This document shows positions 1-9,140 of a stretch of 64,000 nt of DNA, piece by piece. This stretch comes from 'Nostoc azollae' 0708 (lineage in GTDB: Bacteria; Cyanobacteriota; Cyanobacteriia; Cyanobacteriales; Nostocaceae). The notes beneath the pieces were generated by a model. It saw nothing but the letters and a program-made list of their open reading frames with translations, did no database searches and was not told the DNA's origin. The stretch spans positions 2,411,001 through 2,475,000 of the forward strand of contig NC_014248.1 in the NCBI RefSeq assembly GCF_000196515.1. Direction: 5' to 3'. A program made the position numbers and the translations under genes. The number at the start of each line of letters is the position of its first letter. Within the stretch, counting starts at the first letter, position 1.

Positions 1-340
1 AGTTGATGGATTTTCCCCAATCCCCAATTCCCTGAAAAATCGTACACTATAATGTCATGTCCTGAAGATTATTGCTCTATGTTTCGTCAATCATTGACAA
101 TCACCAAGAATTTAACCCAAGCTAGAGATGCATCTCCACTATTAACATAGGTAGGTAAATAGGTAAAATAAGGCTTTAAAAGTTCCATGGCAGTACAGGG
201 AAATCTTTGAATAACCAAAGTAAATATTGTATATATTGATTGGGATGCTGGCACGACCAGAAGCCTGATTTCTGGTTTGGCTATCTATCTAAAAATTCCT
301 TTCACTCAGTTTGTTGGAATAGCACAAGGTATTTTATAGA
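1..340. other. Left-edge intergenic stretch, no gene seen
   Basis: I find no convincing reading frame on either strand. Around 149-172 there is a small imperfect run of aggtaaat-like units. The stretch probably carries the promoter of the DUF3038 gene that starts at 341, but no clear -35/-10 pair stands out. Confidence 0.5.
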
Positions 341-967
341 ATGAATGTTTACGCAAGTTTAACCCCGTTCGATTCTCCAACGCATGAAGCTATGCCCATG
401 ATTCTGGACACCTTACCAGATCCAGCGATCGCTAGACAGGGATGCCCACGTAGAACCACATTGCAAATTGACCTGATGTTACTGGCAATAGAGGCCTTAG
501 AACTTGGTGGTTCTGAAGCTATTCTTGCTTTTGCCCAAGAATTAGACCTGACAAAAATTATTAAAAACCGGGTAGATTTATGGCGAATGCGCACTTCTAA
601 CCCCTTGCGACGAGCTCATAGCCGCCGACCGTTAAGCATTCTTGAAGCCAAAGCTTTAGTAGTAATTACCTGTTACATAGCGCGGCGTTTAACAGTTGTT
701 ATCCGTCAGATTCTGGGAATATATCAGCAATTGTCAGAAAAGCAAATTCCACTAGAACAAAATTTGCGTCTAGCTAACTACCTAGAAAGATTTAGAACGC
801 ATTTTAAAAGTCGCATGAATTCCAGACGTTCTGTTTTACTAACATTAAACTCTGACGAAAAATTAGATGAACTAGCTATAGATTTATTAGCAAAATTACT
901 ATTCTGCACTGGTACAGCTGGAATGCAGCGTTTCTGGATTTCTCTTTTTGACGGTGAAGTAGAATGA
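341..967 (+). CDS. DUF3038 family protein
   Basis: A 208-residue cytosolic-looking protein of the cyanobacteria-specific DUF3038 family; its biochemical role is unknown. It is mostly helical in character, with a basic segment around residues 80-100 (WRMRTSNPLRRAHSRR) and no signal peptide or membrane span. The ATG at 341 is the first good start after a gene-free stretch. Its stop overlaps the next start by four bases (ATGA at 964-967), the typical sign of translational coupling. The DUF3038 then DUF4335 order is, from memory, a recurrent pair in filamentous cyanobacteria, so the two products probably act together. The reading frame is intact. Family assignment is by recall of the sequence pattern, not a search. 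Confidence 0.75.
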   Translation: MNVYASLTPFDSPTHEAMPMILDTLPDPAIARQGCPRRTTLQIDLMLLAIEALELGGSEAILAFAQELDLTKIIKNRVDLWRMRTSNPLRRAHSRRPLSILEAKALVVITCYIARRLTVVIRQILGIYQQLSEKQIPLEQNLRLANYLERFRTHFKSRMNSRRSVLLTLNSDEKLDELAIDLLAKLLFCTGTAGMQRFWISLFDGEVE

Positions 968-2409
968 ATATTCAACGTAAGTACAGTCTACCTAATTGCA
1001 CGCTGCTCTTAGAAGGTTTAAGTGATGTTACCATATCCACCCACTTCCAAGAACTGCGCCCAGAACTATCTATCTTGGTTAATGCAGAATGCTATTTATC
1101 TAGTTATAGTCAGCCCATAGCCGGAGGGCGGGAATTTTTTGAAAGCTTAGTCAGAGCAGTAAGCGCCTATGCTCAAGAATTTTTAAGCAATGTACCCAAT
1201 CCCCAAGCACACAACCGGGAGTCCGAACTAGTAGAATTACATAAAATTGACACCAATCACCATAAATTGATTGTGCATTCTGAGATTCCCTCCGGCGGTT
1301 TAGAATCTCAAGCATCAAATGAAGGCAAACAGCCAGCCATTCAAGTTGATTTGACTACTGTACAGTTATTTGATTTAGTTGAAGCGGTAGATCAATTTTT
1401 TGCTGATAGCCAAACATTACCAGAGTTATCACTGGAACTACAACCCGTCACCAGACGCTATGGGGGTTCTAGTCAAGGCGTTTTCAAACAAGTAGTATCT
1501 GCCAGTGTGGGCATCTCCAGTTTAGCTGTTGCGGCAGTCGCTTTTAGCTTAATTCCTCCTCCCCAAGTACGTCCACCAGAACGTAAGTCAGAGGAACAGA
1601 CTAGCACAACAATACCCACAGCCTCACCAACACCAACAATTGAAACTGCATCCACAGCATCACCTATAGCTTTACCGACACGAACCACATCAGCCTTAGC
1701 CTCAGTTACACCAATTATTAAAGATTTAGAAGCACTAGTAAATTCAGTTCCCGAAATTACTGACCCTTCCCAGCTCCGGGCATTAAATCGCCAAGTTTAT
1801 AACCAAATTCATCCAGTGTGGAGTAATCGTTCTGAATTTAGAGAAGATTTAATCTATCGTTTGGGTGTAGCTGCTGATGGTAGTATTATCGGTTACAAAG
1901 CTGTGAACAAAGGTTCCAATGAAGCAGTAAACAAAACTCCACTGCCAAAAATACTATACAATCCTGCTACCCGCAATATTACCAAGGAACCGATCGCTCA
2001 ATTCCGAGTAGTATTTACTAAACTAGGTGTCTTGGAAGTCAGTCCTTGGCGAGGATATGTCAAAACACCAGAAGTAATCGGTGAAAAAATCACAGACTCC
2101 AGTACAGTCAAAGATTTAAACCAAAAACTTTATAACACAATTCGCCAAAACTGGAGTGCTACACCAACTTTTTCCAAAGACTTGAAATATCGTGTGGCAG
2201 TAAACAAAGGTGGTGTCATCGCTGACTATGAACCACTCAACCAAGTAGCCTTTGACTTCTTCCGAGAAACACCTTTACCACAGATGTTTCAATCAGTGTA
2301 CGGATCAAACCTAGCTGCTCCTAATAACAAAGAAGCACTTGCCCACTTCCAAGTAATCTTTAAGCCTAGCGGTACACTGGAAGTTCAACCCTGGGAGGGA
2401 TACAGGTAA
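964..2409 (+). CDS. DUF4335 family membrane-anchored protein
   Basis: A 481-residue protein that begins with the DUF4335 signature (RKYSLPNCTLLLEGLSDV). After an N-terminal domain of about 165 residues, one hydrophobic segment (about 180-200, ASVGISSLAVAAVAFSLIP) is followed by a Thr/Ser/Pro-rich linker (about 205-250), which suggests a single-pass anchor and a spacer. The C-terminal part holds two related modules of about 110 residues (roughly 255-365 and 375-481). Each has a L(N)xxxYxxIxxxW core and ends in F(R/Q)V(V/I)F..G.LEV.PW.GY. The start overlaps the DUF3038 stop, so the two are cotranscribed. The function is unknown; the duplicated modules are seen directly. It is intact and convergent with the penicillin-binding protein downstream. 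Confidence 0.75.
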   Translation: MNIQRKYSLPNCTLLLEGLSDVTISTHFQELRPELSILVNAECYLSSYSQPIAGGREFFESLVRAVSAYAQEFLSNVPNPQAHNRESELVELHKIDTNHHKLIVHSEIPSGGLESQASNEGKQPAIQVDLTTVQLFDLVEAVDQFFADSQTLPELSLELQPVTRRYGGSSQGVFKQVVSASVGISSLAVAAVAFSLIPPPQVRPPERKSEEQTSTTIPTASPTPTIETASTASPIALPTRTTSALASVTPIIKDLEALVNSVPEITDPSQLRALNRQVYNQIHPVWSNRSEFREDLIYRLGVAADGSIIGYKAVNKGSNEAVNKTPLPKILYNPATRNITKEPIAQFRVVFTKLGVLEVSPWRGYVKTPEVIGEKITDSSTVKDLNQKLYNTIRQNWSATPTFSKDLKYRVAVNKGGVIADYEPLNQVAFDFFRETPLPQMFQSVYGSNLAAPNNKEALAHFQVIFKPSGTLEVQPWEGYR

Positions 2410-2482
2410 CTGGGGACTCGGAACTGGGGAAGATGGGGAGGTAATTTTCCTAATGCCCAATGCCCCATACCCCATGTCCAAT

Positions 2483-4756
2483 TTACTTAGTGATTTTCCG
2501 CATATAATTTCCCCATAACTGGGCGGCTTGGGCGCTGCTACCAGATGTGGGGTTATTATTGTCATTTCCTAACCAAATACCAGTTACAAGTTGCTGACTG
2601 GGAATAAAACCAATAAACCACAAGTCCACGTTTTTATCAGTTGTACCAGTTTTTCCCGCTTCTTCTCCCACTCCAATAGACGCGCTACGACCAGTACCCC
2701 TGGAGACTACACCCTGCATTAAACCAATCATTTTATCGGCTACATCTGTTTTCAAAACTCGTTTATTACCATCTGGATCTTGGTCAAAGGAGTAGATAAC
2801 GCGGCAGGTTTTTAAATCCTTACGGTCTTCACAATCACTACTGTCTAAAATCCTGCTAATAGCATGGGGTGGATTCCACACTCCACGATTGCCAATAGCG
2901 CCAAAAGCACCAGTCATTTCCAAAACATTGACTACACTTTGACCCAGAACCAAACCAGGAACAGGATCAAGTGAAGATTTGACCCCCAAACGCTGCGCCA
3001 TATCCACTACTTTATTTAGTCCCACTTCTTTGGCAACTCTTAAAGCAATGGGGTTTTCTGAGAGTGCTAAACCTGTAGCTATATCTAAACTACCACCGCC
3101 TCCAGACCGACAGGGTTTGTAGGTAAAACCTTGCCAAGTTAAAGGAGCGCAAGAATAGCTTCTGGATGATAATATTCCTTGTTCAAGTGCAGCGGTGTAA
3201 GCAAATATCTTGAAGGTGGAACCTGGTTGTCTTTGGGCTTGCACAGCACGATTGAATTGGCTTTTTTTATAATCGGTTCCCCCTACCATTGCTAAGATGC
3301 TTCCAGTTCTGGAATCTAAGGTAACAAGAGAACCTTGGGAAAACCGAAAGCTTGAACCAGCGTTACTAACTGAATTTCGCAGTGATGATTCTGCTTGAGC
3401 TTGAATTGCTGGATCTAATTGTGTTTCGATAATATAGTTGCCTTCTCTTGCTGCTCCCTCCCCTAAAATTGATTCCAATTCTTGAAAGACGTAATTATAA
3501 AAGTAAGGAGCAATTGTGTTGGCTTGTCTTTCACAAACTTTGGCGCTGACTTGAACAGTGGAACGTCTGGCTCGATTGGCATCTTCAGTGGTGATTTTGC
3601 CCATTTCCAACATCCGCTTAACAACACGATTGCGGTAATCTGCTGCTCCCAGTTTTTTGGGTCCATCTCCACAAAAATCGAAGGCGTTGGGAGCCGGTAA
3701 AATTCCTACTAAGGTTGCTGCTTCGGCAAGAGTTAATTCTTTGGCAGATTTATCAAAGTAATATTTAGCAGCATCCTCAAAGCCAGAAGTATCTCCCCCT
3801 AAAAATACTCGATTTAAGTAGGTCAGCAAAATATCATCTTTGCTATAAAAGGTTTCTAACTTCAACGAAACAACAGCCTCGCGGACTTTCCGCCCCAAGG
3901 AATCTTGTCTACCTACATATTCTCGGAATAAACTGCGGGCAACTTGCTGAGTAACTGTACTAGCTCCCTGCTGTACGTCACCTGTGCGGCTATTAATTAA
4001 TACGGCTCGCAAAATTCCTAATGGGTCAATCCCAAAGTGCCAGTAATAACGACTGTCTTCTGAAGCGACTACAGCAGCAGGTAGGTAGGGACTAAAATCT
4101 GATAGTTGTTTTAGGTCTACATGAGCTATATTTCGGGGTTCTCGCAGCGGAGTAGAACCATCACGGGCATAAACAACTACAGGGGCGCGTGTGGCTGTCG
4201 GGAGGGGTCTGATAGCAAATTCCGTCCATTCCAGCCCAATTGCTAGGGCTAATAAGGCGCTGACACCGCCAACACCATAAAGTCCCAATGTTGCCGCTTT
4301 GACGTACCAGGCAGGAGGATCTACGTATTGCAGTCGAACGGAAGCGGCTAGTTCTGGGGGTCCCAAGGTGAAAACATCACCATGACGCAGTTCTAGGGAA
4401 GTGACTCGTCGCTTCCCTAGATAAATGCCGTTGGTGGAATTTTGATCTTTGATGGTGAAAGTGGGAGTCAGTTGGCTGGAATCCCGCGACAAGGATAGGT
4501 GAATTTGGCTAACAACAGGGTTACGAACGACGATATCACAGGATTTGGAACTACGGCCCAGTATATAGTGATCGCCCAATAAGGGATATATTTCCGCTTT
4601 GTCCGCCCCCGCATCTTGCACCCAGAGTTCCGGTACTTTGGCATTGGGCTTGAGCGCCAGTTTGGAAAAATCAACCCTAGCTTGAATTGTGTTTACTGCT
4701 TGTGTCACTTGACCAAGTAAGGTTTGTGGGTTTTGAGGCGGTTGCGGGGAACTCAT
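2483..4756 (-). CDS. Class A penicillin-binding protein with N-terminal FHA domain
   Basis: A bifunctional peptidoglycan synthase of 757 residues. From the ATG at 4756: an FHA phosphothreonine-binding domain (about 55-135, with GRSS, VSQIHL and NSTNG), one membrane span (about 157-175), a GT51 glycosyltransferase domain (about 205-380, with ASEDSRYYWHFG carrying the catalytic Glu, and QGASTVTQQ), and a transpeptidase domain (about 460-750). The last has SxxK at Ser513 (PGSTFK), SEN and KTGT. All catalytic motifs are present. An in-frame GTG at 4768 would add four residues; I prefer the ATG. The FHA domain at the N-terminus would face the cytoplasm and could tie wall synthesis to Ser/Thr phosphorylation, an inference. 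It is convergent with the DUF4335 gene. Confidence 0.9.
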   Translation of the reverse strand: MSSPQPPQNPQTLLGQVTQAVNTIQARVDFSKLALKPNAKVPELWVQDAGADKAEIYPLLGDHYILGRSSKSCDIVVRNPVVSQIHLSLSRDSSQLTPTFTIKDQNSTNGIYLGKRRVTSLELRHGDVFTLGPPELAASVRLQYVDPPAWYVKAATLGLYGVGGVSALLALAIGLEWTEFAIRPLPTATRAPVVVYARDGSTPLREPRNIAHVDLKQLSDFSPYLPAAVVASEDSRYYWHFGIDPLGILRAVLINSRTGDVQQGASTVTQQVARSLFREYVGRQDSLGRKVREAVVSLKLETFYSKDDILLTYLNRVFLGGDTSGFEDAAKYYFDKSAKELTLAEAATLVGILPAPNAFDFCGDGPKKLGAADYRNRVVKRMLEMGKITTEDANRARRSTVQVSAKVCERQANTIAPYFYNYVFQELESILGEGAAREGNYIIETQLDPAIQAQAESSLRNSVSNAGSSFRFSQGSLVTLDSRTGSILAMVGGTDYKKSQFNRAVQAQRQPGSTFKIFAYTAALEQGILSSRSYSCAPLTWQGFTYKPCRSGGGGSLDIATGLALSENPIALRVAKEVGLNKVVDMAQRLGVKSSLDPVPGLVLGQSVVNVLEMTGAFGAIGNRGVWNPPHAISRILDSSDCEDRKDLKTCRVIYSFDQDPDGNKRVLKTDVADKMIGLMQGVVSRGTGRSASIGVGEEAGKTGTTDKNVDLWFIGFIPSQQLVTGIWLGNDNNNPTSGSSAQAAQLWGNYMRKITK

Positions 4757-5199
4757 CGAGTATATCACATCACAGCTGTTAGTTAAGAGAAAATATCGCC
4801 CATCGTAATTTTAATGCTAGTCTGACACCATTTTACTCACAAGCCAGAAATAAATTCTTTGTACTGGAATTTTATAGTGATTGCTTATACGATAGTGTTT
4901 CTGGTATTTAAACTTTAGATGTGACCTCTAACACCAGTTTAAAAGTACAAAAATTATTGTTAATCTCATCAAATCCTGATTCTCTTGACTATTAAGTAGT
5001 CATACAAGTTTAACTTCTATATCTACTTTTGTATGGTTGAAAACAATTCTCAAATTTACAAAAGATTTAAATATTACAGCGACGAAATTCCTATACTAGT
5101 AAATAGAAAATTTTACATCTACATTCAGGCAGATTTTGTTTAATAAATAGTTTGATTTAATTAGCGAAGTGTTCCGTTGACCTTGAGGTTAATTTCAGA
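4757..5199. other. Divergent intergenic region
   Basis: About 440 bases between two divergent genes. It is AT-rich and has no supported reading frame. It must contain promoters for both the penicillin-binding protein and the small secreted protein, but I cannot place them with confidence. Confidence 0.45.
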
Positions 5200-5664
5200 A
5201 TGAAGGGAAAATCTCTGACCCTGATTGGTACAGTCATAATGTTGGTACTTACCACCAATGTTGCTATGGCTGAATCTAGTAAATCCCTGCTCTCCGAATC
5301 GAGTGACTCATCTATTAGTTCACCAACGGAAATTAAAATGTCCCCAGAAGGGATGGGAATTCTCTGCAAACATTTCCCCCTTAATTCACGTTGTCCAGGT
5401 GGTACACCGATTAATGCTAATGTTCCTGTTTCTCCTGCATCTGTAAAAACTACTCCTGTAGAAAGTTCTACTACTCCCAGCAGTACAAAAGATTCAGCAG
5501 TGTCATCTCCTGTTCCTGACAATTCCAACCAGTCAACACCACTACCAGAAGCTTCTTCTGTTGAACCTGGTAATTCAGATAAAACTAACACTGAAAAAGG
5601 TACAAATTCTTCTCAGCAAGTTCCCGCAACTATATTACCACACACTTCTCCATCTGGTACTTAA
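5200..5664 (+). CDS. Small secreted Ser/Thr/Pro-rich protein with LNSRC motif
   Basis: A 154-residue protein with a clear signal peptide (MKGKSLTLIGTVIMLVLTTNVAMA, cleavage likely after AMA at about residue 24). The mature part has a Ser-rich stretch, then GILCKHFPLNSRCPGGT around residues 51-67. That motif, with two cysteines, recurs in small exported cyanobacterial proteins as I recall. The rest is a low-complexity tail rich in Ser, Thr, Pro and Val. It is probably periplasmic or in the outer envelope. No enzymatic domain is visible and I give no function. It stands alone; an antisense frame on the other strand is a shadow. Confidence 0.65.
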   Translation: MKGKSLTLIGTVIMLVLTTNVAMAESSKSLLSESSDSSISSPTEIKMSPEGMGILCKHFPLNSRCPGGTPINANVPVSPASVKTTPVESSTTPSSTKDSAVSSPVPDNSNQSTPLPEASSVEPGNSDKTNTEKGTNSSQQVPATILPHTSPSGT

Positions 5665-6190
5665 CTGTGATATCTAGTCCGGTTTAATACTTACAGCACG
5701 GAACAGGTAATAAGGTTATAAGGTTATGGGGAATAGGGTTGAAAATCTTTTGGTATATGGCTTTGTTTTTCAATTTTATACCTTCAGGAACCTCCAATGT
5801 ACTGTGGAAATATAAGCTTGGACTGGTAATTGATAATTGATAATTGGTGAAACTAATTACTAACTAGACCAAATTTATGGTAAGAAATTAGCCGGACTTG
5901 ATATTTAGTTGTTTTCAGTAGTATGAAGCTTAACAGCAGTCAGCAGTAATACTACTTTAACAGTTAATTAACAGATTATCAAAACATTACGACTAAAATC
6001 ATCTCTATCACTGAATCAATGGATTTTTGTATTGCAAGAATACCTTTCTTTCAGGGATGGAGATTTTAAATTTTTGGCATTACGTGAAGAAGCTACAGCA
6101 GGAATCACGAGTAAGGAGTTCTGTATTGACCGAAAACAGGGTATGGGGTGTAGGAAAAGAAAGTTTGTCCCACACCCTACATGACTTTTA
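5665..6190. other. Intergenic stretch, no gene supported
   Basis: About 525 bases between convergent genes. There are small repeats such as ggttataaggttatgggg near 5713 and tgataattgataattgg near 5830. A minus-strand frame reaching into the lspA region (6016-6234) lacks any protein-like features and was not accepted. Confidence 0.45.
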
Positions 6191-6664
6191 TCATCTATAA
6201 CTAGAAGAAGTTGGTGTTTTTGGGAAGGAAGCAATTAAGATACAAACAATACCAATACTAATAAAAGAATCAGCCACATTAAATACAGCAAAGTTAATTA
6301 GGCGAAAATCGAGAAAATCAACAACATAGCCTAAGAAAAATCTATCAATACCATTACCCATAGCTCCACTTAAAATGAAACCATAACCTAACTGCTCCGA
6401 CAAGCTTAAAACAGGGCCAAAGGATGCGATCGCTATTAATACCAAACTCACACCCAAGGATAACCAGCGCAACCACTCTACTTTTCCACTTAACAAACTA
6501 AAAGCTGCTCCAGTGTTTGTAACATAGGTAAAGTGAAATACTCCTGGTAGCAGTGGGAGTGTTTGTCCTAAAACAAAGGTTTTCATTACCCAATATTTTG
6601 TTAATTGGTCTATCACAAAAGTGACGCAGGCAAGAATCCAAAAGAGGCGATTTTTTAAACGCAT
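6191..6664 (-). CDS. lspA: Lipoprotein signal peptidase II
   Basis: A membrane aspartyl protease that removes the signal peptide from prolipoproteins after lipidation at the lipobox cysteine. It has 157 residues, normal for the family. Four hydrophobic segments are visible. The two catalytic aspartates sit in the expected motifs: GNGIDRF (third conserved box) and FNVADSFI near the C-terminus. The TNTGAAFS box is also present. It starts at an ATG at 6664. It lies just downstream of bioY on the same strand (68 bases), so cotranscription is possible. A local client would be the PstS lipoprotein encoded at 7785. Confidence 0.95.
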   Translation of the reverse strand: MRLKNRLFWILACVTFVIDQLTKYWVMKTFVLGQTLPLLPGVFHFTYVTNTGAAFSLLSGKVEWLRWLSLGVSLVLIAIASFGPVLSLSEQLGYGFILSGAMGNGIDRFFLGYVVDFLDFRLINFAVFNVADSFISIGIVCILIASFPKTPTSSSYR

Positions 6665-6670
6665 GGGAAA

Positions 6671-6710
6671 TTAGTCAATTAGTCAATTAGTCTAGTCAAT
6701 TAGTCATTGG
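6671..6710. repeat. Short tandem repeat between bioY and lspA
   Basis: About four imperfect units of TTAGTCAA (with one shortened unit) fill most of the 68-base gap. This is the type of short tandemly repeated sequence common in filamentous cyanobacteria. Confidence 0.7.
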
Positions 6711-6732
6711 TCGTTTGACAACTGACGATTCA

Positions 6733-7320
6733 CTAATAGAACATTATATGTCGTAGTACATAAGCTACTATAGTGACAGCACAAACTACAACTAGTTGTC
6801 CTGGTAATGACAACCAGGAATATTTAAGGATGGCTTGGATTAAAGGTAGATTTTCTCCAACTCTCCAAGGGAAAAGATAACTGATCATCAAGTAAGCTAT
6901 GCCACAAATGTGTACAGTGAACAAGCCACACAAACAGCTAAAAGCCAATGTTTCTATACGAGGTCTAGCTTTAAAGGCAAAATAGCCACAAATCCAAGCT
7001 CCCGGAATAAAGCCGAGCAAATAGCCAAACTGAGATAGCTTAACATAACCCATACCCCCTCCTTCGGCAAATACAGGTAATAATGTTAATCCCATGACTA
7101 AATAAGCAATTTGGGAAAGCCCACCAGCATTTTTGCCTCCTAAACAACCCACCAACAGCACCGCACCGATTTGATAACTAACACCTAATGAAAAGGTTTT
7201 AATTCCTTGCTGACTCCAATTCCAAGGTAAGGTAGTGCCATAGGCTTCTAGGAACGTGCCACCCATTGTTAGGAGTAAGCCAATCATGGACCATAGTAAT
7301 TGATTGGAAGCAGCAAACAT
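6733..7320 (-). CDS. bioY: Biotin transporter BioY
   Basis: The substrate-binding membrane (S) component of biotin uptake, working alone or with an energy-coupling ATPase module. It has 195 residues and about six hydrophobic segments. BioY-type motifs are visible: QIGAVLLVG in the second span, GGLSQIAYLVMGLTLLPVFAEGGG, and GYLLGFIPGAWICGY. The reading frame is complete, starting at the ATG at 7320. No bioM or bioN partner gene is present in this window, so energization must come from elsewhere or not be needed. lspA follows on the same strand. Confidence 0.92.
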   Translation of the reverse strand: MFAASNQLLWSMIGLLLTMGGTFLEAYGTTLPWNWSQQGIKTFSLGVSYQIGAVLLVGCLGGKNAGGLSQIAYLVMGLTLLPVFAEGGGMGYVKLSQFGYLLGFIPGAWICGYFAFKARPRIETLAFSCLCGLFTVHICGIAYLMISYLFPWRVGENLPLIQAILKYSWLSLPGQLVVVCAVTIVAYVLRHIMFY

Positions 7321-7701
7321 TTATTAGGCAACAGGGAAAAGGCCAAAGGTAACACTAACAGCAACCAGTATAAGCGAAGGATGAAAAGTCAGGTAGAGAT
7401 GCTTGTTTTCTAGGGTTATAAGGGTTATAGGGGCAATTAGCTATAGAATCTATGACCAATAATTCCCTCATGCTACAAGCTCCTCGATTTATCCTTGGCA
7501 TCTATCAATCCGAAATCCAAAATCCACAATTCGGAACACCCTCTGGTTAAGGTGGAAATTATACTACGTTCTGTCCTTAATTTTCAGTAAATCACAAACT
7601 CTATATCAAGGGAGTTTTAATCCTGTTTTCTGCTGTATTTTTCAGTCTAGTATGGCATCAATTTTCACGGCTTCTGAGTAATAATACAGGATTCTTGGCT
7701 T
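7321..7701. other. Divergent bioY/pstS intergenic region
   Basis: There is no supported gene. Around 7509-7535 lies one short instance of the gaaatccaaaatccac-type repeat seen again before pstA. The stretch carries the divergent promoters, and the Pho box is just to its right. Confidence 0.45.
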
Positions 7702-7731
7702 GTTAACCTTTTATTTACCTGAGATTAAACA
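7702..7731 (+). promoter_or_regulatory. Pho box upstream of pstS (PhoB/SphR-type operator)
   Basis: Three 8-base direct repeats at 11-base spacing: GTTAACCT (7702-7709), ATTTACCT (7713-7720) and ATTAAACA (7724-7731). These match the cyanobacterial Pho box consensus (C/T)TTAACC(T/A) with 3-base spacers. The site lies 53 bases before the pstS start, which fits activation of the pst operon on phosphate starvation. Confidence 0.75.
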
Positions 7732-7784
7732 TTGAGAGGTATGTTAGAGGCGCTCATCTGGCAACCTACAAAATTTGGACAGCA

Positions 7785-8963
7785 ATGCTATTACGTAATA
7801 TTTCTGGTAAGAATACTCGCATAAAAAATTTAATTTCCATATTAACACTGACACTAGGTTTAGCTGCTTGTGGTGGTGGTTCAAACCCTAACAATGCTGC
7901 TACAAATGAAACTACAGGAAGGACTCAAAATACTACCGATTCTAGCCCTGCTAAATTGGAGTTGGGTGGAAGTGTTACCTTAACTGGTGCTGGTGCATCT
8001 TTTCCTGTACCACTTTACCAAACTTGGTTTGCTGAGTTGAACAAAAAGTATCCAAGTTTGCAAGTGAACTATCAATCAGTAGGTAGCGGTGCTGGGGTTG
8101 AGCAATTTACTAAAGGTACTGTGGATTTTGGTGCTAGTGATGTGGCAATGAAGGATGAAGAAATTGCCAAAATACCACAAAATAAGGGTGTACTTTTACT
8201 GCCTGTAACAGCTGGTAGCATTGTTCTAGCATACAACTTGCCGGATGTTCCTGCTCTGAAACTACCACGATCTGTTTATGCTGATATTCTACTGGGTAAA
8301 GTTAAGTCTTGGAATGATCCGGCGATCGCAAAGGCTAACCCTGAAGCCAAGTTACCCAATTTGCCCATAGCTGTTGTGTATCGTGCTGATGGCAGCGGTA
8401 CTACAGGTGTATTCTCAAAACATCTCAGCGCCATTAGTCGAGAATGGAAAACTAAAGTTGGTGATGGCAAAAGTGTAAAATGGCCAGTGGGAGTTGGTGG
8501 TAAAGGTAATGAAGGTGTTACTGCCCAAATCCAACAAACTCAAGGTGCAATTGGTTACATAGAATATGGCTACGCTAAACAAAGTAACTTGAAAATTGCT
8601 GCTTTGGAAAATAAGAGTGGTAAGTTTATTACGGCAAATGAAGAATCAGCATCTAAAACTTTAGAGGCTGTAACCTTACCAGAAAATCTCCGCGCTTTCA
8701 TTTCCGATCCAGAAGGTGCAGATTCTTACCCTGTTGTCACGTATACTTGGATTCTAGCCCATAAAAAATATCCTGATGCAGTAAAAGCAAAAGCTATGGA
8801 AGCAGCGATCGAGTATGCTTTAACTGATGGTCAAAAGCTCGCTGGTGAATTAGGCTATGTTCCTCTACCAGCAAATGTGATTGCTAAGGTGGCTTCATCT
8901 GCTGACCAAATCAGTCCTGATTATAAAATTGCAGTTGCTGCTGCTACTAGTGGCACTAAGTAA
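7785..8963 (+). CDS. pstS: Phosphate ABC transporter, phosphate-binding lipoprotein PstS
   Basis: A periplasmic high-affinity phosphate-binding protein of 392 residues. It is a lipoprotein: hydrophobic LISILTLTLGLAAC with lipobox Cys29. The PstS fold begins at VTLTGAGASFPVPLYQTWF (about 67-85). Phosphate-binding loops are recognisable in GSGAGVEQFTKGTVDFGASD and RADGSGTTGVFSKHL. The length is slightly above typical because of a low-complexity linker after the lipobox. It is the first gene of pstS-pstC-pstA-pstB and has a Pho box upstream, so induction by phosphate limitation is expected. Confidence 0.95.
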   Translation: MLLRNISGKNTRIKNLISILTLTLGLAACGGGSNPNNAATNETTGRTQNTTDSSPAKLELGGSVTLTGAGASFPVPLYQTWFAELNKKYPSLQVNYQSVGSGAGVEQFTKGTVDFGASDVAMKDEEIAKIPQNKGVLLLPVTAGSIVLAYNLPDVPALKLPRSVYADILLGKVKSWNDPAIAKANPEAKLPNLPIAVVYRADGSGTTGVFSKHLSAISREWKTKVGDGKSVKWPVGVGGKGNEGVTAQIQQTQGAIGYIEYGYAKQSNLKIAALENKSGKFITANEESASKTLEAVTLPENLRAFISDPEGADSYPVVTYTWILAHKKYPDAVKAKAMEAAIEYALTDGQKLAGELGYVPLPANVIAKVASSADQISPDYKIAVAAATSGTK

Positions 8964-9140
8964 TATCACAGTGGCACTTAGCTGCAAAATTCAAATATTA
9001 GGTTATCCACATTTCTGAATTAATCAGTTGGGAACCCTGATTAGTTACTGTATCAGAAGCAAAAAATGCAGTAGTAAGAATTTAAGTAAGTCTGGTTCCC
9101 TAATCTATTTTTTGTGATTTTATTTTTACAGTCAGTATTC

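Noticed and set aside
1473-1688. Minus-strand frame inside the DUF4335 gene
   Set aside because: It is antisense to the Thr/Pro-rich linker, with no independent support.
5157-5591. 144-residue minus-strand frame
   Set aside because: It is the mirror of the Ser/Thr-rich secreted protein, whose signal peptide decides the strand.
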